The notes under the pieces were generated by a model. The model had not been told where the DNA came from. It saw only the letters and a list, made by a program, of their open reading frames with translations, and ran no database searches. The translations under genes were made by a program, and so were the position numbers. Below are positions 35,363 to 45,546 of a DNA stretch of 64,000 nt, piece by piece; the first letter of the stretch is position 1, and the number at the start of each line of letters is the position of its first letter. The stretch comes from Streptomyces sp. I05A-00742 (lineage in GTDB: Bacteria; Actinomycetota; Actinomycetes; Streptomycetales; Streptomycetaceae). The DNA is taken from positions 147,388 to 211,387 of the forward strand of contig NZ_JABETO010000007.1 in assembly GCF_013055795.1 (NCBI RefSeq), read 5' to 3'.

Positions 35363-36373
35363 ATGACACTGCGCGTGCACTTCGACGCCGAGGACCTCGC
35401 CCGGGTGCGCATCACGCCCGTGCCCGATCCGCTCGCCGAGGCGACCTTCAGCCTGCCGCTGCTCCAGAGCCCCGGGCTGGGCGCGCCCGCCCTCGACGGC
35501 TGGCGGCAGCGGTCGCTGCGGCGGCTGAGCCCGGCCGTCCGCCCGCTGCTGGAGCTGGCGCCCGCGGGACTGGACGAGTACGTCCCCGAGGCGTTCATCC
35601 GGGTGCGGGGCTCGGCGTCGCTGGAGGACAGCCTGCGGTCCACGTGGAGCATGCCGCGCCGGATCTGGACGGCGGACCTGTCGGTCACCGAGGAGTGGCG
35701 GCCCACGGTGCCCCGGTGGATAGGCGACCTGCACACCGGTGACCGCGAGGCCGCCCTGCTCGTGGACCGCGGGTTCCGGGCCTACTACGACGCCGCGATA
35801 GCGCCCTACTGGCCCCAGCTCGCCGCCTCCGCCCACGCCGACCGGACCCACCGCGCCCGCGTCCTCGCCGACCACGGCGTCGAGGGGCTGCTCGCCGGCC
35901 TCCACCCCAGCCTGCGCTGGGAGTCCCCGGTCCTGCACGCGCCCTGCACCATGGACGTCGACCTGCACCTCGGCGGCCGCGGGGTGCTGCTCACCCCCAC
36001 GTTCTTCCTCACGGCCCCGGTCATGCGCCTCGACAGCGCCGACCCGGACGCCCCCCTCGAAGTGCGCTACCCGGTCGCCCGCGACCCGGGCGCCTACCGG
36101 TCCGTACTGGTTCCCGCCGGCACCCGCCCCGGCGAACTCGCCCACCTGGAGGCCCTGATGGGCCGCACCCGGGCCCGCGTGCTCGCCGCCGCCGCGACCG
36201 GCGGCAGCACCGCACAGCTCGCGCGCGGCGCGGGCGTCTCCCCGGCGTCGGCGAGCGAGCACGCCACCGTGCTGCGGACGGCGGGCCTGATCACGACCCG
36301 GCGCGCCGGCTCGGCGGTGCACCACGAACTGACGCCGCTGGGGCGGGCGCTGCTGGAGAACGGGCCCGCCTGA
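35363..36373 (+). CDS. ArsR-type winged-helix regulator with DUF5937-like N terminus
   Basis: A 336-residue protein starting at ATG 35363 (MTLRVHFDAEDLARVRITPV). The last ~80 residues form a winged helix: LAAAATGGSTAQLARGAGVS, PASASEHATVLRTAGLITTR, AGSAVHHELTPLGRALL. The N-terminal 240 residues are a conserved actinobacterial domain of unknown function, possibly effector-binding. The DNA-binding domain is C-terminal, unlike classic ArsR proteins. Probably a stand-alone regulator; target unknown. Confidence 0.8.
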   Translation: MTLRVHFDAEDLARVRITPVPDPLAEATFSLPLLQSPGLGAPALDGWRQRSLRRLSPAVRPLLELAPAGLDEYVPEAFIRVRGSASLEDSLRSTWSMPRRIWTADLSVTEEWRPTVPRWIGDLHTGDREAALLVDRGFRAYYDAAIAPYWPQLAASAHADRTHRARVLADHGVEGLLAGLHPSLRWESPVLHAPCTMDVDLHLGGRGVLLTPTFFLTAPVMRLDSADPDAPLEVRYPVARDPGAYRSVLVPAGTRPGELAHLEALMGRTRARVLAAAATGGSTAQLARGAGVSPASASEHATVLRTAGLITTRRAGSAVHHELTPLGRALLENGPA

Positions 36374-36401
36374 GGGCGATCGCCGGATACCGGCCGCGCG
36401 G

Positions 36402-36704
36402 TCAGTTCCGCCGCTCCACGATCACCAGCGTGCCGCGGCTGCCCGGCCGCACCGCGTGCGGCGTCCGCGCCGGGACCTCGTACAGCTCGCCGGGGCCGAC
36501 GGTCACCGGGTGCCCGTCGACGGTCAGCAGGAGCCGGCCGTCGAGGACGAGCAGCGCCTCGGGGTCGTCGTGCCGCTCCTCCGGGACGGGCCGCCCGTCC
36601 ATCCGCAGCACCTTGACGCGGGCCGTTTCTGTCTGACTGACCGTCAAGCTACTCCAGGCGAGGGGTAGTTGGGCGGCTGTCGCGGTCAGGTCGGTCGGGT
36701 GCAC
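36402..36704 (-). CDS. Small cupin-domain protein
   Basis: A 100-residue single cupin starting at GTG 36704, eight bases after AGAGGAGA. An upstream TTG is less likely. Cupin motif 1 is degenerate (EERHDDPEALLVLDGRLLLT), with His and Glu positions, and motif 2 is VGPGELYEVPARTPHAV with His. Metal binding is plausible but incomplete. Function unknown; convergent with the ArsR-like gene. Confidence 0.75.
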   Translation of the reverse strand: MHPTDLTATAAQLPLAWSSLTVSQTETARVKVLRMDGRPVPEERHDDPEALLVLDGRLLLTVDGHPVTVGPGELYEVPARTPHAVRPGSRGTLVIVERRN

Positions 36705-36891
36705 GGCGCACGTCTCCTCTGGGAACGAGGGGTTCAAGGGACGCTCCGGAGCCTAGGTGCTCCGGGCCGCCCGCCGGTTGACCGTTCGGCAAAGGATGAC
36801 GGGCGGTCCGTCGTCCGGCGGTCCGTCGTCCGGCGGGGCGGTCCGGTGAGGAGTGGCGTCCGTCCAGGCGTGGCGTCAGCTCAGGAGCGGT

Positions 36892-36942
36892 GCCCAGTGC
36901 AGGAGCGGCGCCCGGTTCAGGAGCGGCGTCCGCCGCGCCCCG
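36892..36942. repeat. Three 18-bp direct repeats at the 3' end of a methyltransferase gene
   Basis: Three imperfect copies starting CAGGAGCGG run end to end across the stop codon of the minus-strand PrmC-like gene (stop at 36917). The preceding 36738-36890 is GC-rich, with a short GGTCCGTCGTCCGGC duplication, and has no gene. Confidence 0.6.
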
Positions 36943-37738
36943 GCCGGGTTCCGACGACGACGTTCGCGTCCAGGTCGTCGCAGCTCACCAGGCGGGGGAT
37001 CAGCCCGGCCCGGGCGAAGACCGCCATCGACCGCACGGCCTGGCGCTCGCTCGTCTCCACCAGCAGGCGGCCGCCGGGCGCCAGCCACCGTGCCGCCTCC
37101 GCGGCCACGCGGCGCTGCACGTCCAGGCCGTCCGGGCCGCCGTCGAGCGTCACGCGCGGCTCGTGGTCGCGCGCCTCCGGGGGCAGCAGGGGGATCTCGC
37201 CGGTGGGCACGTACGGGGTGTTGGCCACCAGGACGTCCACCCGGCCCCGGAGGTCCGCCGGGAGCGGCGCGTAGAGGTCGCCCCCGTACACCCGCCCCGC
37301 CGCCCCGATGTTGCGCCGGGCGCACCGCACCGCGGCCGGTTCGACGTCGGCGGCGTGCAGTTCGGGGGAGTCCAGGGCCGCGGCCAGCGCCGTGCCCACC
37401 GCGCCCGAACCGCAGCACAGGTCGACGACGACGGCGCGCGGCCGGGCCAGTGCGACGGCCTGCCGGACGAGGAATTCGGTGCGGCGGCGGGGGACGAAGA
37501 CGCCGGGGTCCACGGCGACGCGCAGTCCGCAGAACTCGGCCCAGCCGACGACGTGTTCCAGGGGGAGCCCGGCGACGCGCCGTTCCACCAGGGCGTCGAG
37601 CGCGGCGGGGGAGTCCGCCGCGGAGAGCAGCAACTCGGCTTCCTCCTCGGCGAAGACGCACCCGGCGGCGCGCAGCCTGGTGACGACGACGGAGGAGGAG
37701 GTGGGGAGGAGGAGAGAAGAGGAGGGGATAGCCGACAT
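36917..37738 (-). CDS. Putative protein N5-glutamine methyltransferase (PrmC/HemK-like)
   Basis: A 273-residue class I SAM methyltransferase. Motif I is VVVDLCCGSGAVGTALA (DLCCGSG, 106-112). The catalytic motif is NTPYVP (173-178), where canonical PrmC has NPPY. The N-terminal helical part (VERRVAGLPLEHVVGWAEFC, GVFVPRRRTEFLV) is typical of HemK proteins. It is probably a paralogue of the release-factor methyltransferase with a different or relaxed target. Confidence 0.82.
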   Translation of the reverse strand: MSAIPSSSLLLPTSSSVVVTRLRAAGCVFAEEEAELLLSAADSPAALDALVERRVAGLPLEHVVGWAEFCGLRVAVDPGVFVPRRRTEFLVRQAVALARPRAVVVDLCCGSGAVGTALAAALDSPELHAADVEPAAVRCARRNIGAAGRVYGGDLYAPLPADLRGRVDVLVANTPYVPTGEIPLLPPEARDHEPRVTLDGGPDGLDVQRRVAAEAARWLAPGGRLLVETSERQAVRSMAVFARAGLIPRLVSCDDLDANVVVGTRPGRGGRRS

Positions 37739-37919
37739 GGGAGCCTTCCGGAAGTCCGTGGAGCGCTCCCGGGGATCGTCTACGCCGGTACGGCTGCGAC
37801 GTTCCGAGGCGGGAGCACCCGACCTGCCACTGCGGTAATGGGTCTCACCTCCTCGTTTCGTGCCCGGTCCGGGACAGCGTCACTGTACCTGACACACCGC
37901 CGGGCGGCCCGGCGGGTGC

Positions 37920-38255
37920 TCAGGGCAGCTCCGGCCGCACCAGCGCCCGCGCGAACGGCTCCCCGGTCCGCCGCGCGTACGTCATCCGCTCGCGGACCTC
38001 GGAGAGGGTGCGGGGGCGGTAGCCGGGCCCGTCGGAGCACCCCATCCGGAAGCGGACGCCCGCGTTCAGGAGGACGGAGAGGACGCGCCAGCCCGCCGTG
38101 TCCCCGCGGCGCGGCGGCTGGAACGCGGCACCGGCCTCGATCATCGGCCCGGCGCAGCGCGGACAGCGCCGCGCGGACTCCCCCGTCCCGAGCCGGGGTT
38201 GCTTGTACGAGGCCCGGCAGGGCAGGCAGACGTGCGAGGTCTTCGCGGGCGGCAT
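37920..38255 (-). CDS. Small zinc-ribbon protein
   Basis: A 111-residue protein starting at ATG 38255 (ATG 38297 is possible). A four-cysteine ribbon is visible: CLPC at 10-13 and CPRC at 31-34. A segment GDTAGWRVLSVLLNAGVRFR and a charged C terminus follow. I recall close relatives labelled deoxyxylulose-5-phosphate synthase in Streptomyces genomes, but nothing here supports that activity. Function unknown. Confidence 0.7.
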   Translation of the reverse strand: MPPAKTSHVCLPCRASYKQPRLGTGESARRCPRCAGPMIEAGAAFQPPRRGDTAGWRVLSVLLNAGVRFRMGCSDGPGYRPRTLSEVRERMTYARRTGEPFARALVRPELP

Positions 38256-38314
38256 GGGGAGAGCGTAGGAGCGCTTCCGGCCTGTGCGCGACGCCATTTC
38301 CCCTCGGTGGTGCG

Positions 38315-38791
38315 TCAGCCCAGGGCGCTCCGCAGGGCCGCCACCGCCGTGCCCGCGCCGGCGTCGCCCTCCGCCGCCTCCTCCAGCGCGGCGGTGAGCG
38401 TGGCCTCGTACGTCGCCGTCGCCGCCGCGTGCCGTGCGCGGCCGGCGTCCTTGAGGACGGTGTAGACGCCGCGCTTGTCGTCCGCGCAGACGTCCCGGTA
38501 CGTGAAGTCGGCCGCGTGCAGCCGGCCGACCAGGCGCGTCACCGAACTCTGGTTGAGCCCCAGCCGGTCGGCCAGCTCCTGCATGCGCAGCTCGTTCCTG
38601 GGGGCGGCGGCGAGGAAGCCCAGCGCCCGGTACTCGGAGAGGCCGAGGCCGTGGTGGCGCTGGAGCGCGGTGCTCAGGCGGTGCTCGACGTGGGCGTGGA
38701 GGGCGAGGAAGCGATGCCACATCCGGGAGTCCGCGGAGGCCGGGGCGGTGATCGGGGCGGACGGCGAGGGTGGTGTGGACGGCGAGGGCAT
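38315..38791 (-). CDS. MarR-family regulator, divergent from SMR pumps
   Basis: A 158-residue regulator starting at ATG 38791 (MPSPSTPPSPSAPITAP). The winged helix is LSEYRALGFLAAAPRNELRM, QELADRLGLNQSSVTRLVGR, LHAADFTYRDVCADDKRGVY. It sits back to back with two small multidrug resistance pump genes. A dyad of TTGTACATGCATGC-like half-sites lies between them, so it is most likely their repressor. Confidence 0.85.
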   Translation of the reverse strand: MPSPSTPPSPSAPITAPASADSRMWHRFLALHAHVEHRLSTALQRHHGLGLSEYRALGFLAAAPRNELRMQELADRLGLNQSSVTRLVGRLHAADFTYRDVCADDKRGVYTVLKDAGRARHAAATATYEATLTAALEEAAEGDAGAGTAVAALRSALG

Positions 38792-38840
38792 CTCCGGCTC
38801 CAGGGGTCGGCGGGCGGCGAACGGCGTTGACACAAGGTTA

Positions 38841-38895
38841 CTTGTACATGCATGCTTTTTCTCGCACCCAAGAACATGCACATACATGCAAATAA
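38841..38895 (+). promoter_or_regulatory. MarR operator region upstream of the SMR genes
   Basis: TTGTACATGCATGC (about 38842-38855) faces GCACATACATGCAA (about 38878-38891), whose complement TTGCATGTATGTGC is a similar half-site. The AT-rich stretch is conspicuous and lies between marR and the first SMR gene. It is probably the shared operator and promoter. Confidence 0.6.
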
Positions 38896-38924
38896 GCGCC
38901 GTACGCTCTGGAGGAGCCGGAACC

Positions 38925-39314
38925 ATGGCCTGGATCCATCTGCTCGTCGCCGCCGTCTTCGAGGTCGTCTTCGCCCTCGCCACCAACGCCACCGACGGCT
39001 TCACCCGGCTGTGGCCGTCACTCCTGACCGCCGGGGCCGCCGCCGGCGGGATCTTCTTCCTGAGCCTGGCGCTCAGGACGCTGGACGTCGGCGTCGGCTA
39101 CACGGTCTGGACGGGCATCGGGTCCGTCGGCACCGTGGTCCTGGGCTCGGTGATCTTCGACGAGCCGGTCAATGCCTGGAAGGTGCTCGCCTTCGTCCTG
39201 ATCATCGGCGGCGTCCTGGGGCTCAAGCTCGCCGACCGGTTCACCGGCGGCGCGTCCGTCGCCGACGGCGCGGCCGCCGGCCGGCGGACGGCCTCGACCG
39301 GCGCCTCCGCCTGA
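38925..39314 (+). CDS. SMR-family multidrug efflux protein (first of pair)
   Basis: A 129-residue four-span SMR protein starting at ATG 38925 after GGAGGAG. The essential membrane glutamate is E13 in VFEVVFALATN. Other family motifs are GVGYTVWTGIGSVGTVVLG and VLAFVLIIGGVLGLKLAD. It carries a 25-residue Ala/Gly-rich C-terminal tail that its partner lacks. Paired SMR genes often form asymmetric heterodimers exporting cationic drugs or guanidinium compounds. Confidence 0.9.
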   Translation: MAWIHLLVAAVFEVVFALATNATDGFTRLWPSLLTAGAAAGGIFFLSLALRTLDVGVGYTVWTGIGSVGTVVLGSVIFDEPVNAWKVLAFVLIIGGVLGLKLADRFTGGASVADGAAAGRRTASTGASA

Positions 39315-39379
39315 CCCGTACACCCCCTCCCCGCTTCCCCTGCAACCGTCCGTCGCAGCCGTCCCCAAGGAGCACCGTC

Positions 39380-39700
39380 ATGGCCTGGGCTTTCCTCGCC
39401 GTCGCCATCGTCTTCGAGATCGCCTTCGCGCTCGGCACCAACGCCACCCAGGGCTTCACAAAGCTCTGGCCGTCCGTCTTCACCCTGCTCGCCGCGGCCT
39501 GCGGGATCTTCACGCTCAGTCAGGCCCTGAAGACCCTCGACGTCGGCGTCGGGTACACGATCTGGACGGGCATCGGCTCCATCGGCACCGTGATCCTGGG
39601 TGCCGTCATCTACAAAGAGAAGATCACTCTGCCCAAGGTGCTGTCCTTCGCCGCGATCGTCGCGGGCGTCGTCACGCTCAAGCTGGCCGCCGGGGCATGA
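39380..39700 (+). CDS. SMR-family multidrug efflux protein (second of pair)
   Basis: A 106-residue SMR protein, the usual family length, starting at ATG 39380 with AAGGAG upstream. E13 (VFEIAFALGTN) and GVGYTIWTGIGSIGTVILG are conserved. It closely parallels the preceding gene, consistent with a tandem duplication and an obligate pair. No terminator is obvious between the two. Confidence 0.9.
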   Translation: MAWAFLAVAIVFEIAFALGTNATQGFTKLWPSVFTLLAAACGIFTLSQALKTLDVGVGYTIWTGIGSIGTVILGAVIYKEKITLPKVLSFAAIVAGVVTLKLAAGA

Positions 39701-39867
39701 GCCCGGCGCACACGGTGTGACCTGTTACCTCGTCCTGCGTGAAGATCCCGAAAACACTTGTGGCTGGCCGAAATGCGTACCTAGGGTCGCGAGACCAAGA
39801 TCTGTGCGTACTCGGACGAGACGAGGGGACGCGGATCGTCACAGAGGATCGAGAAGGGTTCTGTTGC

Positions 39868-41322
39868 ATGCAGCCACCGACAGCGGGCGGGAAGACGCCG
39901 GCCGACGCCGTGCCCACGGTGTCCGGCGGGGGGAGTGCGTCGCTCTCGAAGAGCTCCCCCGAGGGATCCCCCGAGGGGTACAAGCGGGGACTCGGCACCC
40001 GGCAGATCCAGATGATCGCCATCGGCGGCACCATCGGCACGGGCCTGTTCCTGGGCGCGGGCACCGCGATATCCCAGGCGGGGCCCAGCCTGATCATCTG
40101 GTACGCGGTGGCGGGAGCCGTGCTCTTCCTCGTCATGCGCGCCCTGGGTGAACTGCTCACCCATCGACCGGTTTCGGGCAGTTTCGCCGAGTATGCCCGG
40201 GAGTTCCTCGGCCCGTTCTGGGGCTACGCCACCGCGTGGACCTACTGGATCATGTGGGTCACCACCGGCATGGCCGAGATCACCGCGGCCGGGCAGTACG
40301 TCAAGTACTGGTTCCCGGGGGTGGCGCAGTGGCAGACGGCGCTGGTGTCGCTCGTGGTGCTGCTGGCGGTCAACATGATCTCGGTCAAGGCCTTCGGTGA
40401 GCTGGAGTTCTGGTTCGCGCTCATCAAGGTCGTGGCGATCGTCGGCATGATCCTCATCGGGGTCGGCGTCCTGGTGATCGGGTTCGGTGACGTCGGGGAC
40501 ACCGCCTCCGTGACCCACCTCTGGAAGGACGGCGGGATCGCGCCGAACGGCGTGCACCAGTCCCTGATGACCCTCCAGATCGTGCTCTTCGCCTACCTCG
40601 GCGTCGAACTCGTCGGCGTCACCGCGGGCGAGGCCGAGGACCCGCAGAAGAACATCCCCCGTGCCATCAACAGCCTCCCGGTGCGCTTCGGCCTCTTCTA
40701 CATCGGCACCCTGATCGTGATCCTGTCCGTGGTGAGCTGGGCCGAGTTCCACCCCGGGGTCAGCCCGTTCGTCGCCGCCTTCGCGAAGATCGGCATCCCG
40801 GCCGCGGCGGGCATCGTCAACTTCATCGTCCTCACCTCCGCGTTGTCCTCCTGCAACGCCGGCGGCCTCTACTCGACCGCCCGTATGCTGCGCACCGCGT
40901 CGGTCAACGGCCACGCCCCCAAGGCGCTCTCCCGGCTGACCGGGCGCGGGGTGCCGGCCGCGGCGCTGTGGGTGTCCGCGGTGGCCATGGGGATCGGCGT
41001 GCTCATCAACGCCCTCGACCCGGAGCACGCGTTCGCGTACATCACCTCGGTGTCGACCGGCGGCGCGATCCTGGTGTGGAGCATCATCCTGATCACGCAT
41101 ATGCGCTACCGCCGGGCGGTCGCCGCCGGCGCCGCGGAGGCGTCGCCCTACCGCCTACCGGGCGCCCCCTACACGAACCTGCTGGCGCTCGCGTTCTTCG
41201 CCCTGGTCACGGTACTGATCGCGTGGAGCTCGGACACCCGGGTGGCGCTGTACGTGATGGGCGTGTGGGTCGTGCTGCTCGTCCTGGGGTGGCTGGGCCT
41301 GCGGCGGCGTACCGCCCGCTGA
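39868..41322 (+). CDS. Amino-acid permease (APC/AAT family)
   Basis: A 484-residue transporter starting at ATG 39868 (MQPPTAGGKTPADAV) after GAGAAGGG; the open frame upstream is promoter DNA. TM1 carries the unwound substrate loop IAIGGTIGTGLFLGAG. Further landmarks are EYAREFLGPFWGYATAWTYW, AYLGVELVGVTAGEAEDPQK and NAGGLYSTARML. It belongs to the AAT group that includes the CycA and GabP permeases. The exact substrate (D-Ala/D-Ser/Gly, GABA or an aromatic) cannot be chosen from sequence. Confidence 0.9.
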   Translation: MQPPTAGGKTPADAVPTVSGGGSASLSKSSPEGSPEGYKRGLGTRQIQMIAIGGTIGTGLFLGAGTAISQAGPSLIIWYAVAGAVLFLVMRALGELLTHRPVSGSFAEYAREFLGPFWGYATAWTYWIMWVTTGMAEITAAGQYVKYWFPGVAQWQTALVSLVVLLAVNMISVKAFGELEFWFALIKVVAIVGMILIGVGVLVIGFGDVGDTASVTHLWKDGGIAPNGVHQSLMTLQIVLFAYLGVELVGVTAGEAEDPQKNIPRAINSLPVRFGLFYIGTLIVILSVVSWAEFHPGVSPFVAAFAKIGIPAAAGIVNFIVLTSALSSCNAGGLYSTARMLRTASVNGHAPKALSRLTGRGVPAAALWVSAVAMGIGVLINALDPEHAFAYITSVSTGGAILVWSIILITHMRYRRAVAAGAAEASPYRLPGAPYTNLLALAFFALVTVLIAWSSDTRVALYVMGVWVVLLVLGWLGLRRRTAR

Positions 41323-41338
41323 GGGTTTCCGGCCACCG

Positions 41339-41377
41339 GCCCGCCCACCCCGCGGCGCAACCGTGGGGCGGGCGGGC
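41339..41377. terminator. Terminator hairpin after the amino-acid permease
   Basis: Arms GCCCGCCCACCCC (41339-41351) and GGGGCGGGCGGGC (41365-41377) pair with one mismatch. Two near-identical copies of CGGGATCCGNAACAGCCCGG follow (about 41381 and 41406). Located between convergent genes. Confidence 0.7.
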
Positions 41378-41430
41378 TTGCGGGATCCGTAACAGCCCGG
41401 CGGCCCGGGATCCGGAACAGCCCGGCCCGG

Positions 41431-41949
41431 CTAGGCGCCCGTGGTCCCGTCGATCGCCTCCCGGAGCAGATCCGCGTGCCCGTTGTGCCGTGCGTACTCC
41501 TCGATCAGGTGGATGAGGATCCAGCGCAGGGAGACCTCCTCCGCCCCCAGTATCGCGGCCTCCTCCGGCGGCAGCCGGCACACGTCGTCCAGGGACACGT
41601 CCGCGATCAGCTCCTGTCCCCGCGCGACCTCGGCCCGCCAGGCGGCCAGTGCGTCGTCCATCCCCTGACCAGGGTCGAGGTCGAAGCCGGCGTGCGGCGG
41701 GACCCCCGTCACCGACCGGCCGGCGAACACCCGCTGGAACCAGTTCTGTTCCACTATCTCCATGTGCCGGACCAGCCCCAGCAGGGACATCGTGGAGGGG
41801 GACACGGAGGTCCGGCGCGCCTGTTCGTCGTCGAGACCCCTGCACTTCCCTTCGAGCGTCGCGCGGTGGAAGTCCAGCCAGCTCTCCAGTGCCTCGCGCT
41901 CACCGGCGAGCGGGGGCGGGACGGTGCGGCCGTCGGGCGTCGTCGTCAT
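41431..41949 (-). CDS. DinB-family protein (DUF664)
   Basis: A 172-residue four-helix protein starting at ATG 41949. DUF664/DinB landmarks are [40 protein letters not shown] and [20 protein letters not shown]. His in VRHM and ARHNGHAD form the likely metal triad. Actinobacterial members are often mycothiol-dependent transferases. Reaction unknown. Confidence 0.82.
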   Translation of the reverse strand: MTTTPDGRTVPPPLAGEREALESWLDFHRATLEGKCRGLDDEQARRTSVSPSTMSLLGLVRHMEIVEQNWFQRVFAGRSVTGVPPHAGFDLDPGQGMDDALAAWRAEVARGQELIADVSLDDVCRLPPEEAAILGAEEVSLRWILIHLIEEYARHNGHADLLREAIDGTTGA

Positions 41950-42010
41950 GCCGCCACTTTCCCACGCACCACTGACAATTGGGGGCGGCGGGCGGTGACA
42001 CACAGGTCCC

Positions 42011-42448
42011 CTACATGCCCATCATCTGTGAATCCATGGCCGTTTCCAGCATGAGGAGGCTGTTACCGTCGCGACCGCCGCCGGCGGTGCAGTCGTAGTG
42101 CTCGCAGCCCGGACCCTCCAGCGTGCCGCCGGACTCAGGGCTGCCCGGCGGGCCGCCCGTCGCGGTGAAGGTGACGGGGGCGTCGCTCATCCGGTATCGG
42201 ATGGCGGCCGCGCCGGACTCCCAGGGGAAGTGGACCGAGGTGACCCGGAAGGTGTCCGACTCCCGGGGACGGAGGACGTGTCCTTCGTCCGGGGCCTCGT
42301 CGAACGACCCGGCCACCGCCTTCGACGTCAGCACCAGCGCATGGGACGTCCGGTTGCTGACGGTGACCTCGTAGTGATCGCACTCCGGCAGGGGAACTCC
42401 GGTCGCGATGGCCGCGTCCCTGAGCCGCTTGGCGGATTCCGTGTTCAT
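42011..42448 (-). CDS. Protein of unknown function, probably beta-sandwich
   Basis: A 145-residue protein starting at ATG 42448. It has a short helical head ([20 protein letters not shown]). Alternating beta-type segments follow ([58 protein letters not shown]). A C-terminal part has CEHYDC and a Met-rich end (MDSQMMGM). No signal peptide. I do not recognise the family; the pattern is reminiscent of small beta-sandwich or aegerolysin-like proteins but this is weak. Confidence 0.6.
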   Translation of the reverse strand: MNTESAKRLRDAAIATGVPLPECDHYEVTVSNRTSHALVLTSKAVAGSFDEAPDEGHVLRPRESDTFRVTSVHFPWESGAAAIRYRMSDAPVTFTATGGPPGSPESGGTLEGPGCEHYDCTAGGGRDGNSLLMLETAMDSQMMGM

Positions 42449-42547
42449 GCCCTCCAGCGTGCGCGCCGGAACGCGCACGCCGGGTCACCCGACGGCAGGG
42501 ATGACCGGGGGACCGCCACCCCACCGATCAGTGGATGAGTGTCTGCT

Positions 42548-43675
<1,128 letters not shown>

Positions 43676-43827
43676 CTAATCCGTCGGAGGCCCGCGGGTG
43701 GCGGAATGTCCAGCGGCTGAGACGTGCGTTCGGGCAGGCCGGGAGCCATGGTTGAGCACGACGGGAACGGCGGGGCGCCCGCCGGGGGCCTCGGGGCGGG
43801 CGTCGCCGGCGCGGCCCCACCCGGGAC

Positions 43828-44114
43828 GGTCTCCTCCCGGCCCACACCGTTCGGGAGCACACCGCCCGGGAGCACACCGAAGCCGCCGCCCGGGCGCTCC
43901 TGAACGCCACCGCGCCTCCCGCGGATGCTGAACGGCGCCGCCCGTGCGCGAACTCGGCTGGGGCGGCGCCGCCGTCACCGCCACCTCCCGCCGCACCGGC
44001 CCGCTCGTCGTCCGGCCGGCCGTCGCACCGGCCGGGGCCGCGGCCCGGACAGCGGCCGATCTGCTGACCGACCCCGCCGACGGGTCCGACGCATCCGGCG
44101 CCCTGGACGGCTGA
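43828..44114 (+). pseudogene. Possible gene remnant with frameshift
   Basis: One frame reads LLPAHTVREHTAREHTEAAA and RALLNATAPPADAE, then another frame continues RELGWGGAAVTATSRRTGPL, VVRPAVAPAGAA and ARTAADLLTDPADG to a stop at 44114. Both pieces have normal amino-acid composition but no start or ribosome site. This looks like the decayed 3' part of a gene I cannot name. The remaining parts of 43667-44151 show nothing. Confidence 0.35.
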
Positions 44115-44151
44115 GCGGGCGACGAGGGGACGTAGGGTCCCGGCCCCGCGG

Positions 44152-45546
44152 TCACTCGTCGGCAGGCCCCATGGGGAAGATGACGAGCTCGGTCCGGCCG
44201 CGGTTGAAGCTGCCCATGGCGGTGGGTTCCAGGGCGGCGGCCAGCCATCGCCCGTCGGGTGACCAGGCGAGACCGTTGACGTAGGTCTTCAGGTGCCGCC
44301 CCAGGACGATCTTCTTGTCGGCCATCCGCCACACACAGATCTCGTGCGGCGGTGTCTTGCCGAGACTCAAGTACCCCAGCTTCCGGCTGGCGCTTCCGAC
44401 GGCCACGTAGCCGCCGTCGGGGTTCGACGCGAGCGAGTACAGCCTGTCCGAGGCGTCCGCGACCCTGTCGACGACCTCTCCCGTCGCCGGGTCGACGACG
44501 TAGATGTTCTCCTCCGCGGCGAGGAACAGCCGGGATCCGTCCCCGGCGAAGTCCGCGCACTGGACCGGATCCCAGTGACCGGCGTGCGACATGTGCCGGT
44601 GGGGCGACCGCTCGGTGGGGAGCAGGTCGTAGCTGCCGTCGCCGGTCTCGTTCGGGCCGATCCGGTAGGCGCCGTCCCGCGAACGGAGGTGTCCTTCCTG
44701 GAAGGGGATCTCCACCTCCCTCCGGGCGTCGACGTCGAAGGCCCACTGCGGCCGGATCCCGGAGTCGCCCGGCTCTCCGCTGCTCTTGACCGTGAGGACG
44801 TGCTCACCCGGTACCCACATCGTGACGGGCGCGTCCCAGACGTCACCTGCGGAGGTGTGCACGACCTCCGTCCAGTCGGTGGTGTCGTACACCCAGACGC
44901 GCCCTTGGTCGCTGGCCGTGGCCAGATAGCTGCCGTCGTCGGAGAACGCCACCTGGGCGAGGTGGTCGTACTTGAGGTCCCCGGTGGCCGTGGTGAACGG
45001 ACGCAGCGTGACCGCGGGACGCTCCAGGTCCGGGATGTGCGGTGCGTCCCCGGCCGTCCAGGTGTCCGCGTTGAGCGGGAACGCCGTCGTCCCCCAGGCG
45101 TCCCCCACGCGCAGCGGCTCCAGCCAGCGCCGGTCCGTGACCCGCACGTCGTAGGTGGACTGGACCAGCAGGTCTTCGTCCTTCCAGGCTCCGCCGCGCT
45201 CGTAGTAGAAGTCGCTCAGCCGGCCCCACTGTTCGTCCGTGGGCGGATGGTTGCGGGTGGCTACGTGCTCGACTCCGGAGATGAACCGGCGCGCGTTGGC
45301 GTCGACCCATGCGTGGTTCCCCAGGGTGTGGACGTTCACCAGCTTGCTCAGCGGCCCGTCCCGGTGTGTCCCGCAATAGCCGGACGCTCCCTCCCAGAGC
45401 AGATGGAAGAAGAATCCGAGGTCATCCGAGACGGGGGAATACGTCCGGACCTCCGTGTCGTAGTAGACCACGAAGACCTGAAATCTGACCTGTAGTTCCT
45501 GTGGGCTGACGGAAACCACCCGCACGCCGTAGATGTCGGTCGACAT
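44152..45546 (-). CDS. WD40-like protein with novel N-terminal domain (paralogue of the 51932-53785 product)
   Basis: A 464-residue protein starting at ATG 45546 after GGGAGGGAAG. Residues 1-165 form a domain I do not recognise (VRFQVFVVYYD, LGFFFHLLWEG, WVDANARRF, YDVRVTDRRWLEPLR). The same domain heads the TPR protein at 51932-53785. Residues about 190-464 are WD40/beta-propeller repeats: VAFSDDGSYLATASDQGRVW, CADFAGDGSRLFLAAEENIY, LAWSPDGRWLAAALEP. No signal peptide or membrane span. Probably a cytosolic scaffold. It is divergent from an ATP-grasp ligase gene (238 bp apart), which suggests shared control. Confidence 0.8.
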   Translation of the reverse strand: MSTDIYGVRVVSVSPQELQVRFQVFVVYYDTEVRTYSPVSDDLGFFFHLLWEGASGYCGTHRDGPLSKLVNVHTLGNHAWVDANARRFISGVEHVATRNHPPTDEQWGRLSDFYYERGGAWKDEDLLVQSTYDVRVTDRRWLEPLRVGDAWGTTAFPLNADTWTAGDAPHIPDLERPAVTLRPFTTATGDLKYDHLAQVAFSDDGSYLATASDQGRVWVYDTTDWTEVVHTSAGDVWDAPVTMWVPGEHVLTVKSSGEPGDSGIRPQWAFDVDARREVEIPFQEGHLRSRDGAYRIGPNETGDGSYDLLPTERSPHRHMSHAGHWDPVQCADFAGDGSRLFLAAEENIYVVDPATGEVVDRVADASDRLYSLASNPDGGYVAVGSASRKLGYLSLGKTPPHEICVWRMADKKIVLGRHLKTYVNGLAWSPDGRWLAAALEPTAMGSFNRGRTELVIFPMGPADE

